Assembly: GCA_023151255.1 (NCBI GenBank)
Contig: JAKLJG010000004.1
Span: 186,001 to 250,000 of the forward strand
From: Cyclobacteriaceae bacterium
Lineage (GTDB): Bacteria; Bacteroidota; Bacteroidia; Cytophagales; Cyclobacteriaceae
Reading direction: 5' to 3'
DNA length: 64,000 bases
A program made the translations under genes and the position numbers. The notes under the pieces are model-generated. The model was not told the origin of the DNA, made no database searches, and was given only the letters and a program-made list of their open reading frames with translations. Shown here piece after piece: positions 46,051 to 56,082 of the stretch. Position 1 is the first letter of the stretch; each line of letters opens with the position of its first letter.

Positions 46051-48117
46051 TTAGTTGTATAATTCGGTAAACTTCTTCTTGCCGCTGTCCAGAAAGGCGG
46101 CAAATTTTTCAACACTTCGATCGTACCCATAAGGCCAAGCCAAAACGCGCTCATCCTTGCCTACCAGCACATAAAACGGCTGGGCGTTGTTATCCAGGTT
46201 TGTTATCTGCAAATCGGCATTTTTCTTACCAATGGTCTTCTTTACTTTATTATCATACGTTGATGTTATCCATTCGCTTTCGGGCAAAGGAGTTTTATCG
46301 TCAACATACAGCGCTACGATAACAAAATCATTTTTTAGTCGCTCAAGTACCAGCGGGTCGCTCCACACCACGGCTTCCATCTCGCGGCAGTTGGTGCAGC
46401 CGTGGCCTGTAAAGTCGATAAACAATGGTTTGTTTTGCTGTCGTGCACAATTAAGCGCCTGCTCGTAATCGAAATAACCCTGCAGTCCGTGAGGCAGGTG
46501 TAAAAAATCGGCATGTTTCGGTGCATCGCAAATTTCATTGGCACGGGTACTGCGTGTCATGGCTATCAGGTCAAAATCGTGTGTGTGCTGCGGAGGCAGG
46601 TAGCCGGCCAGCGCTTTGAGCGGTGCACCCCACAAGCCGGGCACCAGGTAAATAACAAATGAGAAAACCAGTGTGGCCAATAACAACCGCGGTACCGAAA
46701 CCTTTTCAACGGGGCTATCGTGTGGCATGCGGATTTTACCGAGCAGATAAAAGCCAAGCAGGGAAAAAATAACAATCCATAAGGCGATGTTGGTATCGCG
46801 ATCGAGCAGCCCCCAATGATAGGCCTGATCGGCAATGCTGAAAAATTTCAATGCAAGAGCCAGTTCGAGAAAGCCCAGCACAACTTTTACCGCGTTTAGC
46901 CAGCCGCCTGATTTCGGCAGGCCTTTCATCCATTCAGGGAAAATGGCGAAAAGGGTAAACGGAATGGCAAAGGCCAGCGAATAGGAAAACATGGCCAGGA
47001 TTGGTTTTAAAATCTGACCACCAGCCGCCAGCACTACCACATTGCCGACAATGGGTATGGTGCACGAAAAGGAAACAAGCACCAGCGTTGCCGCCATAAA
47101 GAAGATTCCGGCCAGGCCGCCTTTTTCCGCTTTTTGATCAGCCTTATTTACCAGTTGGTGTGGCGCTGTTATCTCGAACAGGCCTAGAAATGAAAGCGCA
47201 AACACAATGAAGATGGCAAATACAAAAAGGTTTGGAGCCCAGTGTGTTGCCAATGCATTAAGCCCTTCCGCGCCCAACAGCACGGCAAAGAGCGTTCCGG
47301 CCAGCGTGTAAATGGTAATTATCGAAATACCAAAAATGATGGCATTACGGACACCTTGTTTCTTCGATTGGTTATCGCGCAGAAAAAATGTAACCGTCAT
47401 CGGCACCATAGGGAACACGCAGGGAGTAATCAGTGAAATCAGCCCTAATACAAAAGCGAATACCAGGTATCCAAAAAACGATTCATCGTTCAGGCTATCG
47501 GTTCCATCCAGAATGGATTTATCCAATATCGGTCCCTTAACTCCGCTATAGGTAATTTGTGGTTGGGGGTTGTTGCCGGTTATTTCATCGGGGGTGCTTT
47601 CGGGTTTATCGGTAATTGTTTCGGGTTGTGGTTTCTGTACATCAGCGCCCGAAACAGTAATGCCGGTAATTACAAAATCACTTTCAAACGGAATGCATTT
47701 GCCATCCACCTCTGTACAGGTTTGCCCTTCAATAACCCCGGCTAGTTTAAGATTAGCCGTCAACACTTTTATTCGTTGCCTGAATTCGCCTGTGTTCTTA
47801 AATATCTTTACATCGCAACCAAATATTTCATCGTGCTTGGCTATTGGGTTGATGGCCTTCAGGCCGCCCACCAGTTCAAATGAATTGTTCTTCTCAAACG
47901 TAACGGTGGTAAGCATCGGTCCGCAATCGGGATCGAAGTCGTTGGCATACACGTACCAGTTTTTGTCGGTAGTTACCGTAAAAATCAAATCCAGTTCCTC
48001 ACCGGACTTTACCGAATTTTTTTCTGCCCGCCACGACCACGTTGTGGGTTTAAGAATTTGCGCCTGAAGCACAGAACCTGTGCCAAGCAAAAGCGCTATC
48101 AGTATTCTGCCTGCCAT
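46051..48117 (-). CDS. DsbD-like thiol:disulfide interchange protein
   Basis: A 688-residue protein with three parts. After a Sec signal is a periplasmic DsbD-alpha-like domain (about 20-180). Eight hydrophobic helices (about 215-495) follow, with conserved Cys in LITPCVFPMVPM and SCTIPIVGNV. A periplasmic thioredoxin-like domain at the end has CTNC in FTGHGCTNCREMEAV. DsbD passes electrons from cytosolic thioredoxin to periplasmic proteins for cytochrome c maturation and disulfide repair. The linker after the first domain is Pro/Gln/Thr-rich. Confidence 0.9.
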   Translation of the reverse strand: MAGRILIALLLGTGSVLQAQILKPTTWSWRAEKNSVKSGEELDLIFTVTTDKNWYVYANDFDPDCGPMLTTVTFEKNNSFELVGGLKAINPIAKHDEIFGCDVKIFKNTGEFRQRIKVLTANLKLAGVIEGQTCTEVDGKCIPFESDFVITGITVSGADVQKPQPETITDKPESTPDEITGNNPQPQITYSGVKGPILDKSILDGTDSLNDESFFGYLVFAFVLGLISLITPCVFPMVPMTVTFFLRDNQSKKQGVRNAIIFGISIITIYTLAGTLFAVLLGAEGLNALATHWAPNLFVFAIFIVFALSFLGLFEITAPHQLVNKADQKAEKGGLAGIFFMAATLVLVSFSCTIPIVGNVVVLAAGGQILKPILAMFSYSLAFAIPFTLFAIFPEWMKGLPKSGGWLNAVKVVLGFLELALALKFFSIADQAYHWGLLDRDTNIALWIVIFSLLGFYLLGKIRMPHDSPVEKVSVPRLLLATLVFSFVIYLVPGLWGAPLKALAGYLPPQHTHDFDLIAMTRSTRANEICDAPKHADFLHLPHGLQGYFDYEQALNCARQQNKPLFIDFTGHGCTNCREMEAVVWSDPLVLERLKNDFVIVALYVDDKTPLPESEWITSTYDNKVKKTIGKKNADLQITNLDNNAQPFYVLVGKDERVLAWPYGYDRSVEKFAAFLDSGKKKFTELYN

Positions 48118-48170
48118 AAAGAAATATCAAATACGAAACATAACGTTACGCTGACCAAAAAAGTTGACGG

Positions 48171-49529
48171 TTACGCACGGGCATAGTGGTTATAAAAGGC
48201 GATGATGGTTTCAATGCCGAGTAAAAAATTCTTTACCCCATAATGCTCGTTGGGCGAGTGAATGGCATCCGAATCCAGGCCGAAGCCCATAAGCACCGTA
48301 TCAAGGCCAAGTTCTTTTTTAAACAGGGCGACAATCGGGATGCTGCCGCCATCGCGGGTGGGTATGGGGCGTTTCCCCCATACTTCTTCAAACGCTGTGC
48401 TGGCCGCTTTAAATGCTTTTGAGTCGGTTGGTGTTACGGCAGCCTGCCCGCCATGCAGCGGTGTTACTTTTACTTTTACCGATTTAGGTGCAATTGACAA
48501 AAAATGCTTTGTAAACAATTCGGTGATTTCGTGATTCTCCTGGTTGGGAACCAGGCGCATGGAAATTTTTGCAAACGCTTTTGACGGAAGCACAGTCTTT
48601 GCGCCTTCACCGGTATACCCTCCCCAGATGCCGTTTACATCCAAAGTGGGCCTGATGCCGGTGCGCTCCAGCGTGGTGTAGCCATTTTCGCCCTGTACCT
48701 CATCGATGGCCAGCTCTTTTTTGTACTGCGTCAGATCGAAAGGTGCTTTATTCAATGCTTCCCTGTCAGCCGCACTAAGTTCAACCACCTTATCGTAAAA
48801 GCCGGGTATGGTTACGCGGCCGTTTTCATCGTGCAGCGAGGCAATCATTTTAGCCAGCACGTTGATGGGGTTGGCTACTGCGCCCCCGTACACCCCTGAA
48901 TGCAAATCGCGGTTCGGGCCGGTTACTTCCACCTCAACATAGCTGAGCCCGCGCAGACCAACAGTAATCGAAGGATGGTCAAGGGAGATAATTGCTGTAT
49001 CGGAAATCAAAATTATGTCGGCTTTCAGTTTTGCTTTATTTTCTTTAACAAATGTTGCCAGGTTTTCCGAGCCAACCTCCTCTTCACCTTCAACCATAAA
49101 CTTCACATTGCAGGGCAGCAGGTTCTGCTTCATCATAATTTCAAAAGCCTTTACGTGCATGTACACCTGGCCTTTGTCATCGCATGCCCCGCGGGCATAA
49201 ATCTTATCATCTTTTATTACCGGTTCAAATGGCGGTGAGGTCCACAGGTTGAGCGGATCGGGCGGCTGAACATCGTAGTGGCCATACACCAGAACAGTTG
49301 GCAGGGATGGGCTTATGATTTTCTCTGCATACACTATCGGGTGGCCGCTGGTTTCACACAATTCAACTTTATCTGCTCCGGCTGCTATAAATTTCTCTTT
49401 TAAAAACTCGGCAGCTCTCCGAACATCATTTTTATGTTTGCTGTCGGCACTAACCGAAGGAATACGAAGCCAGTCGAACAACTCGCTTAAGTAGCGTTCT
49501 TTATTGGATTGGATATGTTCTCTTACCAT
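48171..49529 (-). CDS. M20-family dipeptidase
   Basis: A 452-residue metallopeptidase. Metal ligands are visible as His and Asp in YGHYDVQPPDP, Asp in GACDDKGQ, Glu-Glu in EGEEEVGSEN, and a His in DLHSGVYGGAV for the dimerisation domain. The final MGFGLDSDAIHSPNEHYGVKNF carries the last His. This is the carnosinase-like/PepV-like group that cleaves dipeptides in the cytoplasm; no signal peptide is present. ATG 49529 is used over a TTG at 49541. Confidence 0.92.
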   Translation of the reverse strand: MVREHIQSNKERYLSELFDWLRIPSVSADSKHKNDVRRAAEFLKEKFIAAGADKVELCETSGHPIVYAEKIISPSLPTVLVYGHYDVQPPDPLNLWTSPPFEPVIKDDKIYARGACDDKGQVYMHVKAFEIMMKQNLLPCNVKFMVEGEEEVGSENLATFVKENKAKLKADIILISDTAIISLDHPSITVGLRGLSYVEVEVTGPNRDLHSGVYGGAVANPINVLAKMIASLHDENGRVTIPGFYDKVVELSAADREALNKAPFDLTQYKKELAIDEVQGENGYTTLERTGIRPTLDVNGIWGGYTGEGAKTVLPSKAFAKISMRLVPNQENHEITELFTKHFLSIAPKSVKVKVTPLHGGQAAVTPTDSKAFKAASTAFEEVWGKRPIPTRDGGSIPIVALFKKELGLDTVLMGFGLDSDAIHSPNEHYGVKNFLLGIETIIAFYNHYARA

Positions 49530-49571
49530 GAACGTAAACAACTTGTTTCGGTGTGAAATTAGCAGGTATTT

Positions 49572-52500
49572 TCAGAATCCATCGTCCTCATCTTTTTTCT
49601 CCTGCTTCTTTTTGGCGCTGCCGCCACTCAGGTTATAGGGAACGTCAATGCCATAATACTCCTTGCGGAACCGGTTAACAAACGCCAGGGTTTCTTCCTC
49701 CGTACCTGGAATAAAAATCATTTCACCCACTTTCGCTTTCCCTGAATTGGTGCGTTTGGCCACCGTGGTATTGAATGCCTCATTAGACGAATACATTAAC
49801 AACCGGTTGTCTTCATAGCCAAAGTAATACCATGAATCAGGCGAGGCCTTGATAAAAACATTAAACACCGGGGAGCCGTCTTCATTTTTTCTTACTTCCA
49901 TAAAGCCTTCAAAACTTCCGTTGATGTCGGTTCGGTTGATGTTGGATAGCCCCAGGCTTCCTTCACTGTAAAAGGCTTTGTACTTTGGCGACCACTTAAA
50001 ATTAACGTTGGCAAACGTAAGCGGTTTAGCTGTTTCAGCAAGTGTGGCCAGCGACACATAGCCCTGCGTACTTCGTTTTTCGTAATCCCGTGCAACGCGC
50101 TCGCCAACAATGTCGGCAATTTTATAAAGCAGGTCGGTGCGATCGCCCAATCCTTCCTCAACTGATTCATTTTTAACAACCGCAGCAATATCAGCAGCCA
50201 TGGCATCAAACGCAGCCGGGGCAGCTGACGTGTTAATAATAACCAGCCCGTTCATCTGGATGTCGTTGTTTTGCATGTTGCCCTGCCCGATGGCGGTAGC
50301 CGTAATGTTAAAATCCTTGCTGCCGCTGAACAGGTTTACCGGTCCTTCAAAGCGTACCAATTGAGTTTCATCGTTATAGGCAAAGACTTTTCCGCTTAGT
50401 TTATTGCCGGCCGCCTTTTCCCTGTCTTCAATTTTATACTCCTTGCTGGCAACATCGTAAAACAAGGTGCCGCTGGGCAGGAAGAAGTCTTCATCTTCAT
50501 CGCGCTTTTCGTTTAAAAATGAAATGTAGAGGTTGTTATCAAAGGCCGAGAGGTGCAACCCGGCTGTAACCCTGCGACCACCTTCCGTAAGGGCATTATC
50601 AAAGTCAATCAATACCTCGGTTTCTTCACCCGATTGTTCGTAGCGTATCCAGGTGTTGTAGTCTTTAATATTCTTTATGTCCAACTTAACGGAGCCACTT
50701 AATTGTAAGGCAGGACGGGTAGCATACATGGTCATATCGCCTTTGTAAAACATGCCGGCCCCCAGCACCAGGTGCATTTGCTCGGTTACGGAGCCGGTAG
50801 CTACGGTTTGCAAAGAGGCTGTTGAACTTTTGCGGGTGGCTCGCTTGGATGATACCACTGTAGTTACAGGCTCAAGCCTGAAATCGGTCATCTTAATGGC
50901 GAAGGTGTCCTTCAGGAAGTTTACATACTGATAGGTGGCATGGCCGGTAAATTCCTTACGGGAAATAATGTCTACTACCCCATCGGTTAACCGGTGGTAA
51001 CCGTTTAATGTGTCCAATACAATTACGGTATTTTTCAGTGTGCCGATGCGGGCATCTTCAAGAACGAGCACCTCGTTGTTTTCGGGTGTGATTCTGGCAT
51101 CAGCAACAATAATATATGGGATGCCGCTTACTTTAAGCTGCTGAGTTTTCAGGTCGTACTCCGCCTTTTCGGCCATGAAGTTGAGCGAGTCAAGTTCTTT
51201 GCGGGTGGTGTAGAAATACGAGTTTTCAAGCGGCACGTTGGGGCTTTTGGTCATGGAGATTTTTTGTGTGGTCAAATCCCAGCGCGCGTTGGGTATGGAG
51301 GTTTTAAATTGGGCGTACGGAAAGTTTATCGCAGCCTCACCTTCAATCTCGGGGCTTATGTCGGCATAGTTTTGTGCCAGGTTAAACTTTACTCGTACAT
51401 CCGTACCATCGATCAACGGCTTGGAGGGGTCGGCCGATTTAGCGCGGAAGCGGGAATGCCGCGCGCTAAAATCTTTTGCCGAAAAACTCAGCTCGCGCGA
51501 AAGTAGTTCCGACCCGCGGGTTTCGAGTTTTCCTGCGGCAGTAACTCCGTTGCGCGAAACGGTCAGAATCCCATTCAGTTGTGCAGTTGAGTCATAGAGA
51601 TTAAATGGCACCGATTGATTTTTAAGTCGCATCTGATCGCGTTTGGGGTACCACTTCATCTGAAAATCAGGCAGGGATGCCTGTGGAAAGTTTACAGCAC
51701 CAAATTGTTTTTCATCCAGGCGTGCGCGCTGGCCTTTGGCAATAACACTATCGGGATAAAACACAAAATCAGGCGACTTAACCGTGGCTGCCAGGTAGGT
51801 GAGGGTTCCGGTTGAGCGGATGCCCCGGTTATCGAGTGTAATAACGCCCTCAAACTTGCCATCGCCTTTAAAGAGTTGGTATCCGCCACGCGGGATGATG
51901 TGTTCAAAGCCCAGCGACTTATCTGGCATGGTGTGTAGCTTCTCTTTAAAACTTGGAAACATGCCGCTCGAAACAAAGGTGCCTTCAAAGTTTATGGAGG
52001 TAGGGTCAGCATCATTTAAGCTATCAAGTTTAAAAGGAGGAACCACAAAAAATACAGATCGGTCATACACGCCATTAAGTACCTCGGGCCTGTCAAAATA
52101 AATCACACCACCAGTGGTGGCGTCCAGCCTTGGGTAATTGGGTATTTTTTTCTTGCCGGATTTGTTATCGGGGCGGCTGATGTACAGGGTGCCTGATGAT
52201 TTCGAAATGTCGCCCAGCCCGCCCTCGGCTGCCGCGGTGGAGTCAGCGCCTACCATCGAGTTGTTGATCTTTCTGCGCACCATCTGGCCACGTGTATTTT
52301 TTTCCATCGCATAAAAATTGATGGAGTCAATCTTATTCAGGTTAATAAAAAAGCTATCATACTTGAGCGTAAAATCCCTGCCCGTTATTTCAAAGTTTCC
52401 GGCCGTGATGGTGCCGTCAAACTTAATGTCGCGGTTTTGCAACACGGTAATCACGCTGCTGTCGGGTTTAATCACCACGTTCAACGAATCACTCAAACTG

Positions 52501-54320
52501 AATTCTTCTACACCCCGTACCACCAGGTTGCGGTTTTTAAAGCTCAGTGTTGCGTTGGCGTGCACAGGCTTTTTCAAATCAGTCATCACGTAAGAGCCCA
52601 TAACCGAATGGATCTTCATGTTGTCATAATCCACCTCGCCTTTGTAGGCCAGGTATTGGGTGATGGCCTTTTCTTTAACAACAGCCAGGTCTTTTTCGGG
52701 CCAGTATTCAATCAATCCCTTAATAGCCAGAAACTCGAGTGCTTTTTGCGCATCAAAAATTTTAATGCCGTAAACCTGGGCAAGGTCTCCGCTGTGCACT
52801 TCACGCGTGTTAAAGTCAATACAATATTTTGCTACAACAGCCAGCGGATGAAAATTAAATCCGGTGCCGTGCAATTGATGAAAGTCTTCGGGGTCATAAT
52901 AATCGCGTGATTCCAAAATCAAGGGTACCGTAGAACGCCCGCCAACGGTGGAGATGTCCAGGCTATCGGCTTTCAAATTCCAGCGAATAAGGTTAGCCGA
53001 AAAATCCAGGCCGAAAAATGATGCTGTGAATGGCGTATTTTTTAAAGGGCCCTTTTCGCTTGTGATGACGACTGTATTCTTTGGAAAATTGTAGTTCATC
53101 TGCACCGAGTGGTGTGCCAGCGAATCGTTTTCCTGGTAAATGGTAAAAGCTGTGCGGTCGGAGGTTACCGTAGAATCGGTAAATACAAACGCGCGCGACT
53201 TAGCCTGAAACTGTATGCTGCCCAGGCTGTCGAGTACATCCAGGATAGCGTAGTCGTTGTTAACATTGGTGCTTTTTATCCGGGTTCCGTGCAGCGAAAA
53301 TCCGCCCCGGTATTTCATGCGCTCGTTGCCAAAGCCCTGAATGGCCAGCGTGTTCTCGTACGAAGTAAACTGCGGCCACGATGATGTTGTGCCCGGCTTA
53401 CGTGGCTGTGACTTAAACTCAAACTTGCCGTAAATCAGGCCGGGTGTTTTACCGGTGTAATTAAACTTTACCAGGTCGGCTCGCAGTTCGGGCTTGTTTA
53501 CTTTAAAGTTATATACCGTAAAGTCGCAGTACACTGAATCGGCACTCAGCCCGGCTGACGCCCAGTTAAATTTTCCCTCCTCTCCTACAAACAGGTTATC
53601 GGTGAGCGAAAAAATACCTTTAGTGTTACTGAGCCATGCGGAATCCGAAGGGGTAACAAAATTTAACGACACCCGGTTAAACCGAATTACCGGTCCTTCA
53701 ACAACCGGCTGTGGTGCGGGGGTCATCCAGTACGGCTCAACGATCTGCGGTGTGGTGTCCAGGGGCTCATCCTGCCAGTCATCCCAGTTGGTTTCTTCAA
53801 TTGCTGTGGTGTCCACCGGAGGAGGAATGTATTCCATGTACTCAAACTGGTAGTCATCATCACGGGCATACAGCCGGTATGTTTTATCATAATACAGGGC
53901 GTGATGGAGGAAGAATTGCTTTGATGAAGAAAGGAACTTCAACGCCTTATCCGGCTTGTAGTTCTCAACTACTTTATCAACCACATTCAAAAACTGGTTC
54001 AGCGTGGCCATATCGGCTCCTTCAACACTAACTGCATTAACAATGCAGCCGAAGTACTCAACAAAGTGCGGGCGCAGGTTATACCTCTTGCGCTTCATCC
54101 GGTAAAATTGGTTCTGAATGCGAAATTGCTGATCCTGACCAAGGTTATTCCAGGCTGTGGTGAGGCCACCGCCAATAACCATGGCTTCGGTATTGCGGGT
54201 ATTTTCCAACACAACGCGGACGCTGTCGGGAAAACTGGTAAGGGTTACCGGTTCCTTTCGATTTTGTGCCAGCACACCGATTGCTAAAAGAAGCAGAGAA
54301 TATTGAAAAAATGCCTTCAC
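49572..54320 (-). CDS. Giant exported protein of unknown function
   Basis: A 1582-residue protein with a Sec signal (about 1-19, ending VLAQN). I recognise no family. Residues 25-170 are helical and contain Trp and Tyr (TAWNNLGQDQQFRIQNQFYRM). An acidic stretch near 175-215 is rich in Asp, Glu and Pro. From about 250 to 1500 the protein is almost wholly beta-strand with repeats like 'GNFEITGRDFTLKYDSFFINL' and 'GVITLDNRGIRSTGTLTYL', resembling the stacked strand pattern of LptA/LptD/AsmA-like envelope proteins. The tail is Lys/Glu/Asp-rich (KKKQEKKDEDDGF). No lipobox, no C-terminal type IX sorting domain. A role in lipid or polymer handling in the envelope is a guess. Confidence 0.75.
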   Translation of the reverse strand: MKAFFQYSLLLLAIGVLAQNRKEPVTLTSFPDSVRVVLENTRNTEAMVIGGGLTTAWNNLGQDQQFRIQNQFYRMKRKRYNLRPHFVEYFGCIVNAVSVEGADMATLNQFLNVVDKVVENYKPDKALKFLSSSKQFFLHHALYYDKTYRLYARDDDYQFEYMEYIPPPVDTTAIEETNWDDWQDEPLDTTPQIVEPYWMTPAPQPVVEGPVIRFNRVSLNFVTPSDSAWLSNTKGIFSLTDNLFVGEEGKFNWASAGLSADSVYCDFTVYNFKVNKPELRADLVKFNYTGKTPGLIYGKFEFKSQPRKPGTTSSWPQFTSYENTLAIQGFGNERMKYRGGFSLHGTRIKSTNVNNDYAILDVLDSLGSIQFQAKSRAFVFTDSTVTSDRTAFTIYQENDSLAHHSVQMNYNFPKNTVVITSEKGPLKNTPFTASFFGLDFSANLIRWNLKADSLDISTVGGRSTVPLILESRDYYDPEDFHQLHGTGFNFHPLAVVAKYCIDFNTREVHSGDLAQVYGIKIFDAQKALEFLAIKGLIEYWPEKDLAVVKEKAITQYLAYKGEVDYDNMKIHSVMGSYVMTDLKKPVHANATLSFKNRNLVVRGVEEFSLSDSLNVVIKPDSSVITVLQNRDIKFDGTITAGNFEITGRDFTLKYDSFFINLNKIDSINFYAMEKNTRGQMVRRKINNSMVGADSTAAAEGGLGDISKSSGTLYISRPDNKSGKKKIPNYPRLDATTGGVIYFDRPEVLNGVYDRSVFFVVPPFKLDSLNDADPTSINFEGTFVSSGMFPSFKEKLHTMPDKSLGFEHIIPRGGYQLFKGDGKFEGVITLDNRGIRSTGTLTYLAATVKSPDFVFYPDSVIAKGQRARLDEKQFGAVNFPQASLPDFQMKWYPKRDQMRLKNQSVPFNLYDSTAQLNGILTVSRNGVTAAGKLETRGSELLSRELSFSAKDFSARHSRFRAKSADPSKPLIDGTDVRVKFNLAQNYADISPEIEGEAAINFPYAQFKTSIPNARWDLTTQKISMTKSPNVPLENSYFYTTRKELDSLNFMAEKAEYDLKTQQLKVSGIPYIIVADARITPENNEVLVLEDARIGTLKNTVIVLDTLNGYHRLTDGVVDIISRKEFTGHATYQYVNFLKDTFAIKMTDFRLEPVTTVVSSKRATRKSSTASLQTVATGSVTEQMHLVLGAGMFYKGDMTMYATRPALQLSGSVKLDIKNIKDYNTWIRYEQSGEETEVLIDFDNALTEGGRRVTAGLHLSAFDNNLYISFLNEKRDEDEDFFLPSGTLFYDVASKEYKIEDREKAAGNKLSGKVFAYNDETQLVRFEGPVNLFSGSKDFNITATAIGQGNMQNNDIQMNGLVIINTSAAPAAFDAMAADIAAVVKNESVEEGLGDRTDLLYKIADIVGERVARDYEKRSTQGYVSLATLAETAKPLTFANVNFKWSPKYKAFYSEGSLGLSNINRTDINGSFEGFMEVRKNEDGSPVFNVFIKASPDSWYYFGYEDNRLLMYSSNEAFNTTVAKRTNSGKAKVGEMIFIPGTEEETLAFVNRFRKEYYGIDVPYNLSGGSAKKKQEKKDEDDGF

Positions 54321-54377
54321 AACGGTAAAAACCCTTGAAATTCGGAAATAATAGTCGCACCCCCAAACCGGCCTGCA

Positions 54378-55208
54378 CTACGGATGGGTCAGCATCAGGC
54401 TGGCCCAATTGTCGCGCGCATCGGTTTGTACAAACTGTAACGCATAGCGCTGCGATTCCGTAAGTAAATCGGGAATATCTTTTTCATAAAAGCCACTTAG
54501 CAGCAGCCGTCCGCCCGGTTTCAGGTAAGCTGCATATTGATGCAGTTCTTCGAGTAAAATATTTTTGTTGATGTTAGCCAGGATGATGTCAAAATCACCC
54601 TCAAAGGTGAGTTCACTTATCTTGCCCTGGCGAATGGAAATGTTCGGACAACCATTTAAATCCGCATTTTCCTTACTGTTCAGGATGCTCCACTCGTCAA
54701 TATCAAATGCCTCTACCCGGCTTGCTCCAAGCTTTGATGCCATAATGGACAACACGCCCGTTCCGGTGCCGGCATCCATCACGACTTTGTTTGTATGATC
54801 CATTTCAAGTTGGGCTTTAATCATCAGGTAAGTGGTTTGATGGTGCCCCGTACCGAACGACATTTTTGGAGTAATGATGATCTCGTATGGATACGTCTTC
54901 TCCGGCTGATGAAATGAGGCGCGGATCAGGCATTTATCTTCAATAAGAATAGGTTCATAATTTTTTTCCCATTCTTCATTCCAGTTTTTCTTTTCAACGC
55001 GATCCAGGTAAAAGACAACCGGAGTTAATGCGGTGTATTTCTCTTTAACCTGTTGCAGATTATCCTTATCGTATTGATTTTTTTCAACATATGCCTCAAA
55101 TCCCCTTTCGGTCTCCATGAAGGTATCAAAGCCTGTTTCGGCCACTTCGGCCATGAGTATTTCGGAAAACTCCGGTGAGCAAATAACCTGCAGGCGGGTG
55201 TAATACAT
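54378..55208 (-). CDS. prmA: Ribosomal protein L11 methyltransferase
   Basis: A 276-residue enzyme that adds methyl groups to lysines and the N-terminus of ribosomal protein L11. The SAM-binding Rossmann motif is VVMDAGTGTGVLSIMA, followed by VEAFDIDEWSI and the catalytic-site NxN-like segment IILANINKNILLEEL. The N-terminal substrate-binding half runs from MYYTRLQVICSPEF to about 130. ATG 55208 is used; the frame stays open upstream, but that sequence overlaps tpiA. It follows tpiA by 7 bases, a pairing I recall from other Bacteroidota. Confidence 0.93.
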   Translation of the reverse strand: MYYTRLQVICSPEFSEILMAEVAETGFDTFMETERGFEAYVEKNQYDKDNLQQVKEKYTALTPVVFYLDRVEKKNWNEEWEKNYEPILIEDKCLIRASFHQPEKTYPYEIIITPKMSFGTGHHQTTYLMIKAQLEMDHTNKVVMDAGTGTGVLSIMASKLGASRVEAFDIDEWSILNSKENADLNGCPNISIRQGKISELTFEGDFDIILANINKNILLEELHQYAAYLKPGGRLLLSGFYEKDIPDLLTESQRYALQFVQTDARDNWASLMLTHP

Positions 55209-55215
55209 TCTCAGC

Positions 55216-55983
55216 TTAGTTGGAACCTGCTCTGATAATTTCAACAAACTCGTTTGGTTTAAGCGAGGCCCCGCCAACGAGTCCGCCATCCACATCGGCA
55301 CAAGCGAACAGTTCTTTAGCATTAGCCGCATTCACGCTGCCGCCATATAAAACAGAAATACTTTCGGCTGTTTCTTTTCCATACCGGCCGGCAATGTGTT
55401 TGCGGATAACGGCATGCATTTCCTGAGCTTGTTGTGCCGTGGCGGTTTTACCGGTACCGATGGCCCATACGGGTTCATAGGCAATAACAATTTTTTTTAT
55501 TCCTTCAGCAGGCAGGTGAAACAATGCTTCTTCTACCTGCGATTTTACCAAATCGTTTTGTTTGTTGTCTTCGCGTACAATCAATGATTCGCCACAACAA
55601 AAAATCGGGGTGAGGTTGTTGGCCAGGGCAGCATCCACTTTCTGCGCCAGCAAGGGGCCTTCTTCGCCAAAATATTGCCTTCGTTCGCTGTGCCCCAGGA
55701 TAACATATTTAACGCCTATTGATTTTAACATTGGTGCGGACACTTCACCGGTGTATGCTCCCCATTGGTGCTCGCTGCAGTTTTGTGCGCCTACCGAAAA
55801 CCGGCTATTATTTTTTGTGAGATTGACCATATCAGCCAGGTACGGAAACGGGGGACAAAGAATGATTTTTGGCAAAGGAGTATCATGTTGCTCAAATGTC
55901 GATAACAAGGCAGAAGCCAGTTGAAGGGCCTCCTCATATGTCTTGTTCATTTTCCAGTTTCCGGCTACAATTTTTTGTCGCAT
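55216..55983 (-). CDS. tpiA: Triosephosphate isomerase
   Basis: A 255-residue glycolytic enzyme that interconverts dihydroxyacetone phosphate and glyceraldehyde 3-phosphate. Catalytic residues are all in view: Lys in GNWKMNK, His in ILGHSERR and Glu in IAYEPVWAIGTGK, with phosphate-binding GGSVNAAN and GGLVGGASL near the end. Length is typical. It precedes prmA and has a TATCTTTG -7 candidate 19 bases upstream of its ATG. Confidence 0.98.
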   Translation of the reverse strand: MRQKIVAGNWKMNKTYEEALQLASALLSTFEQHDTPLPKIILCPPFPYLADMVNLTKNNSRFSVGAQNCSEHQWGAYTGEVSAPMLKSIGVKYVILGHSERRQYFGEEGPLLAQKVDAALANNLTPIFCCGESLIVREDNKQNDLVKSQVEEALFHLPAEGIKKIVIAYEPVWAIGTGKTATAQQAQEMHAVIRKHIAGRYGKETAESISVLYGGSVNAANAKELFACADVDGGLVGGASLKPNEFVEIIRAGSN

Positions 55984-56002
55984 AATAGGCTCTTAAGGTT
56001 CA

Positions 56003-56010
56003 CAAAGATA
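56003..56010 (-). promoter_or_regulatory. Candidate -7 element for tpiA
   Basis: On the minus strand TATCTTTG fits TAnnTTTG exactly. It ends 19 bases before the tpiA ATG (55983). At the expected -33 distance there is CTG, one base off TTG, after an 18-20 base spacer. The position relative to the gene is typical. Confidence 0.5.
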
Positions 56011-56082
56011 AACAAAGTGCAACCTTAACAGGTCGGTCATAGGCTTCGAATCATGAATAACGGGCGAGCCTTAACGCAGTGA

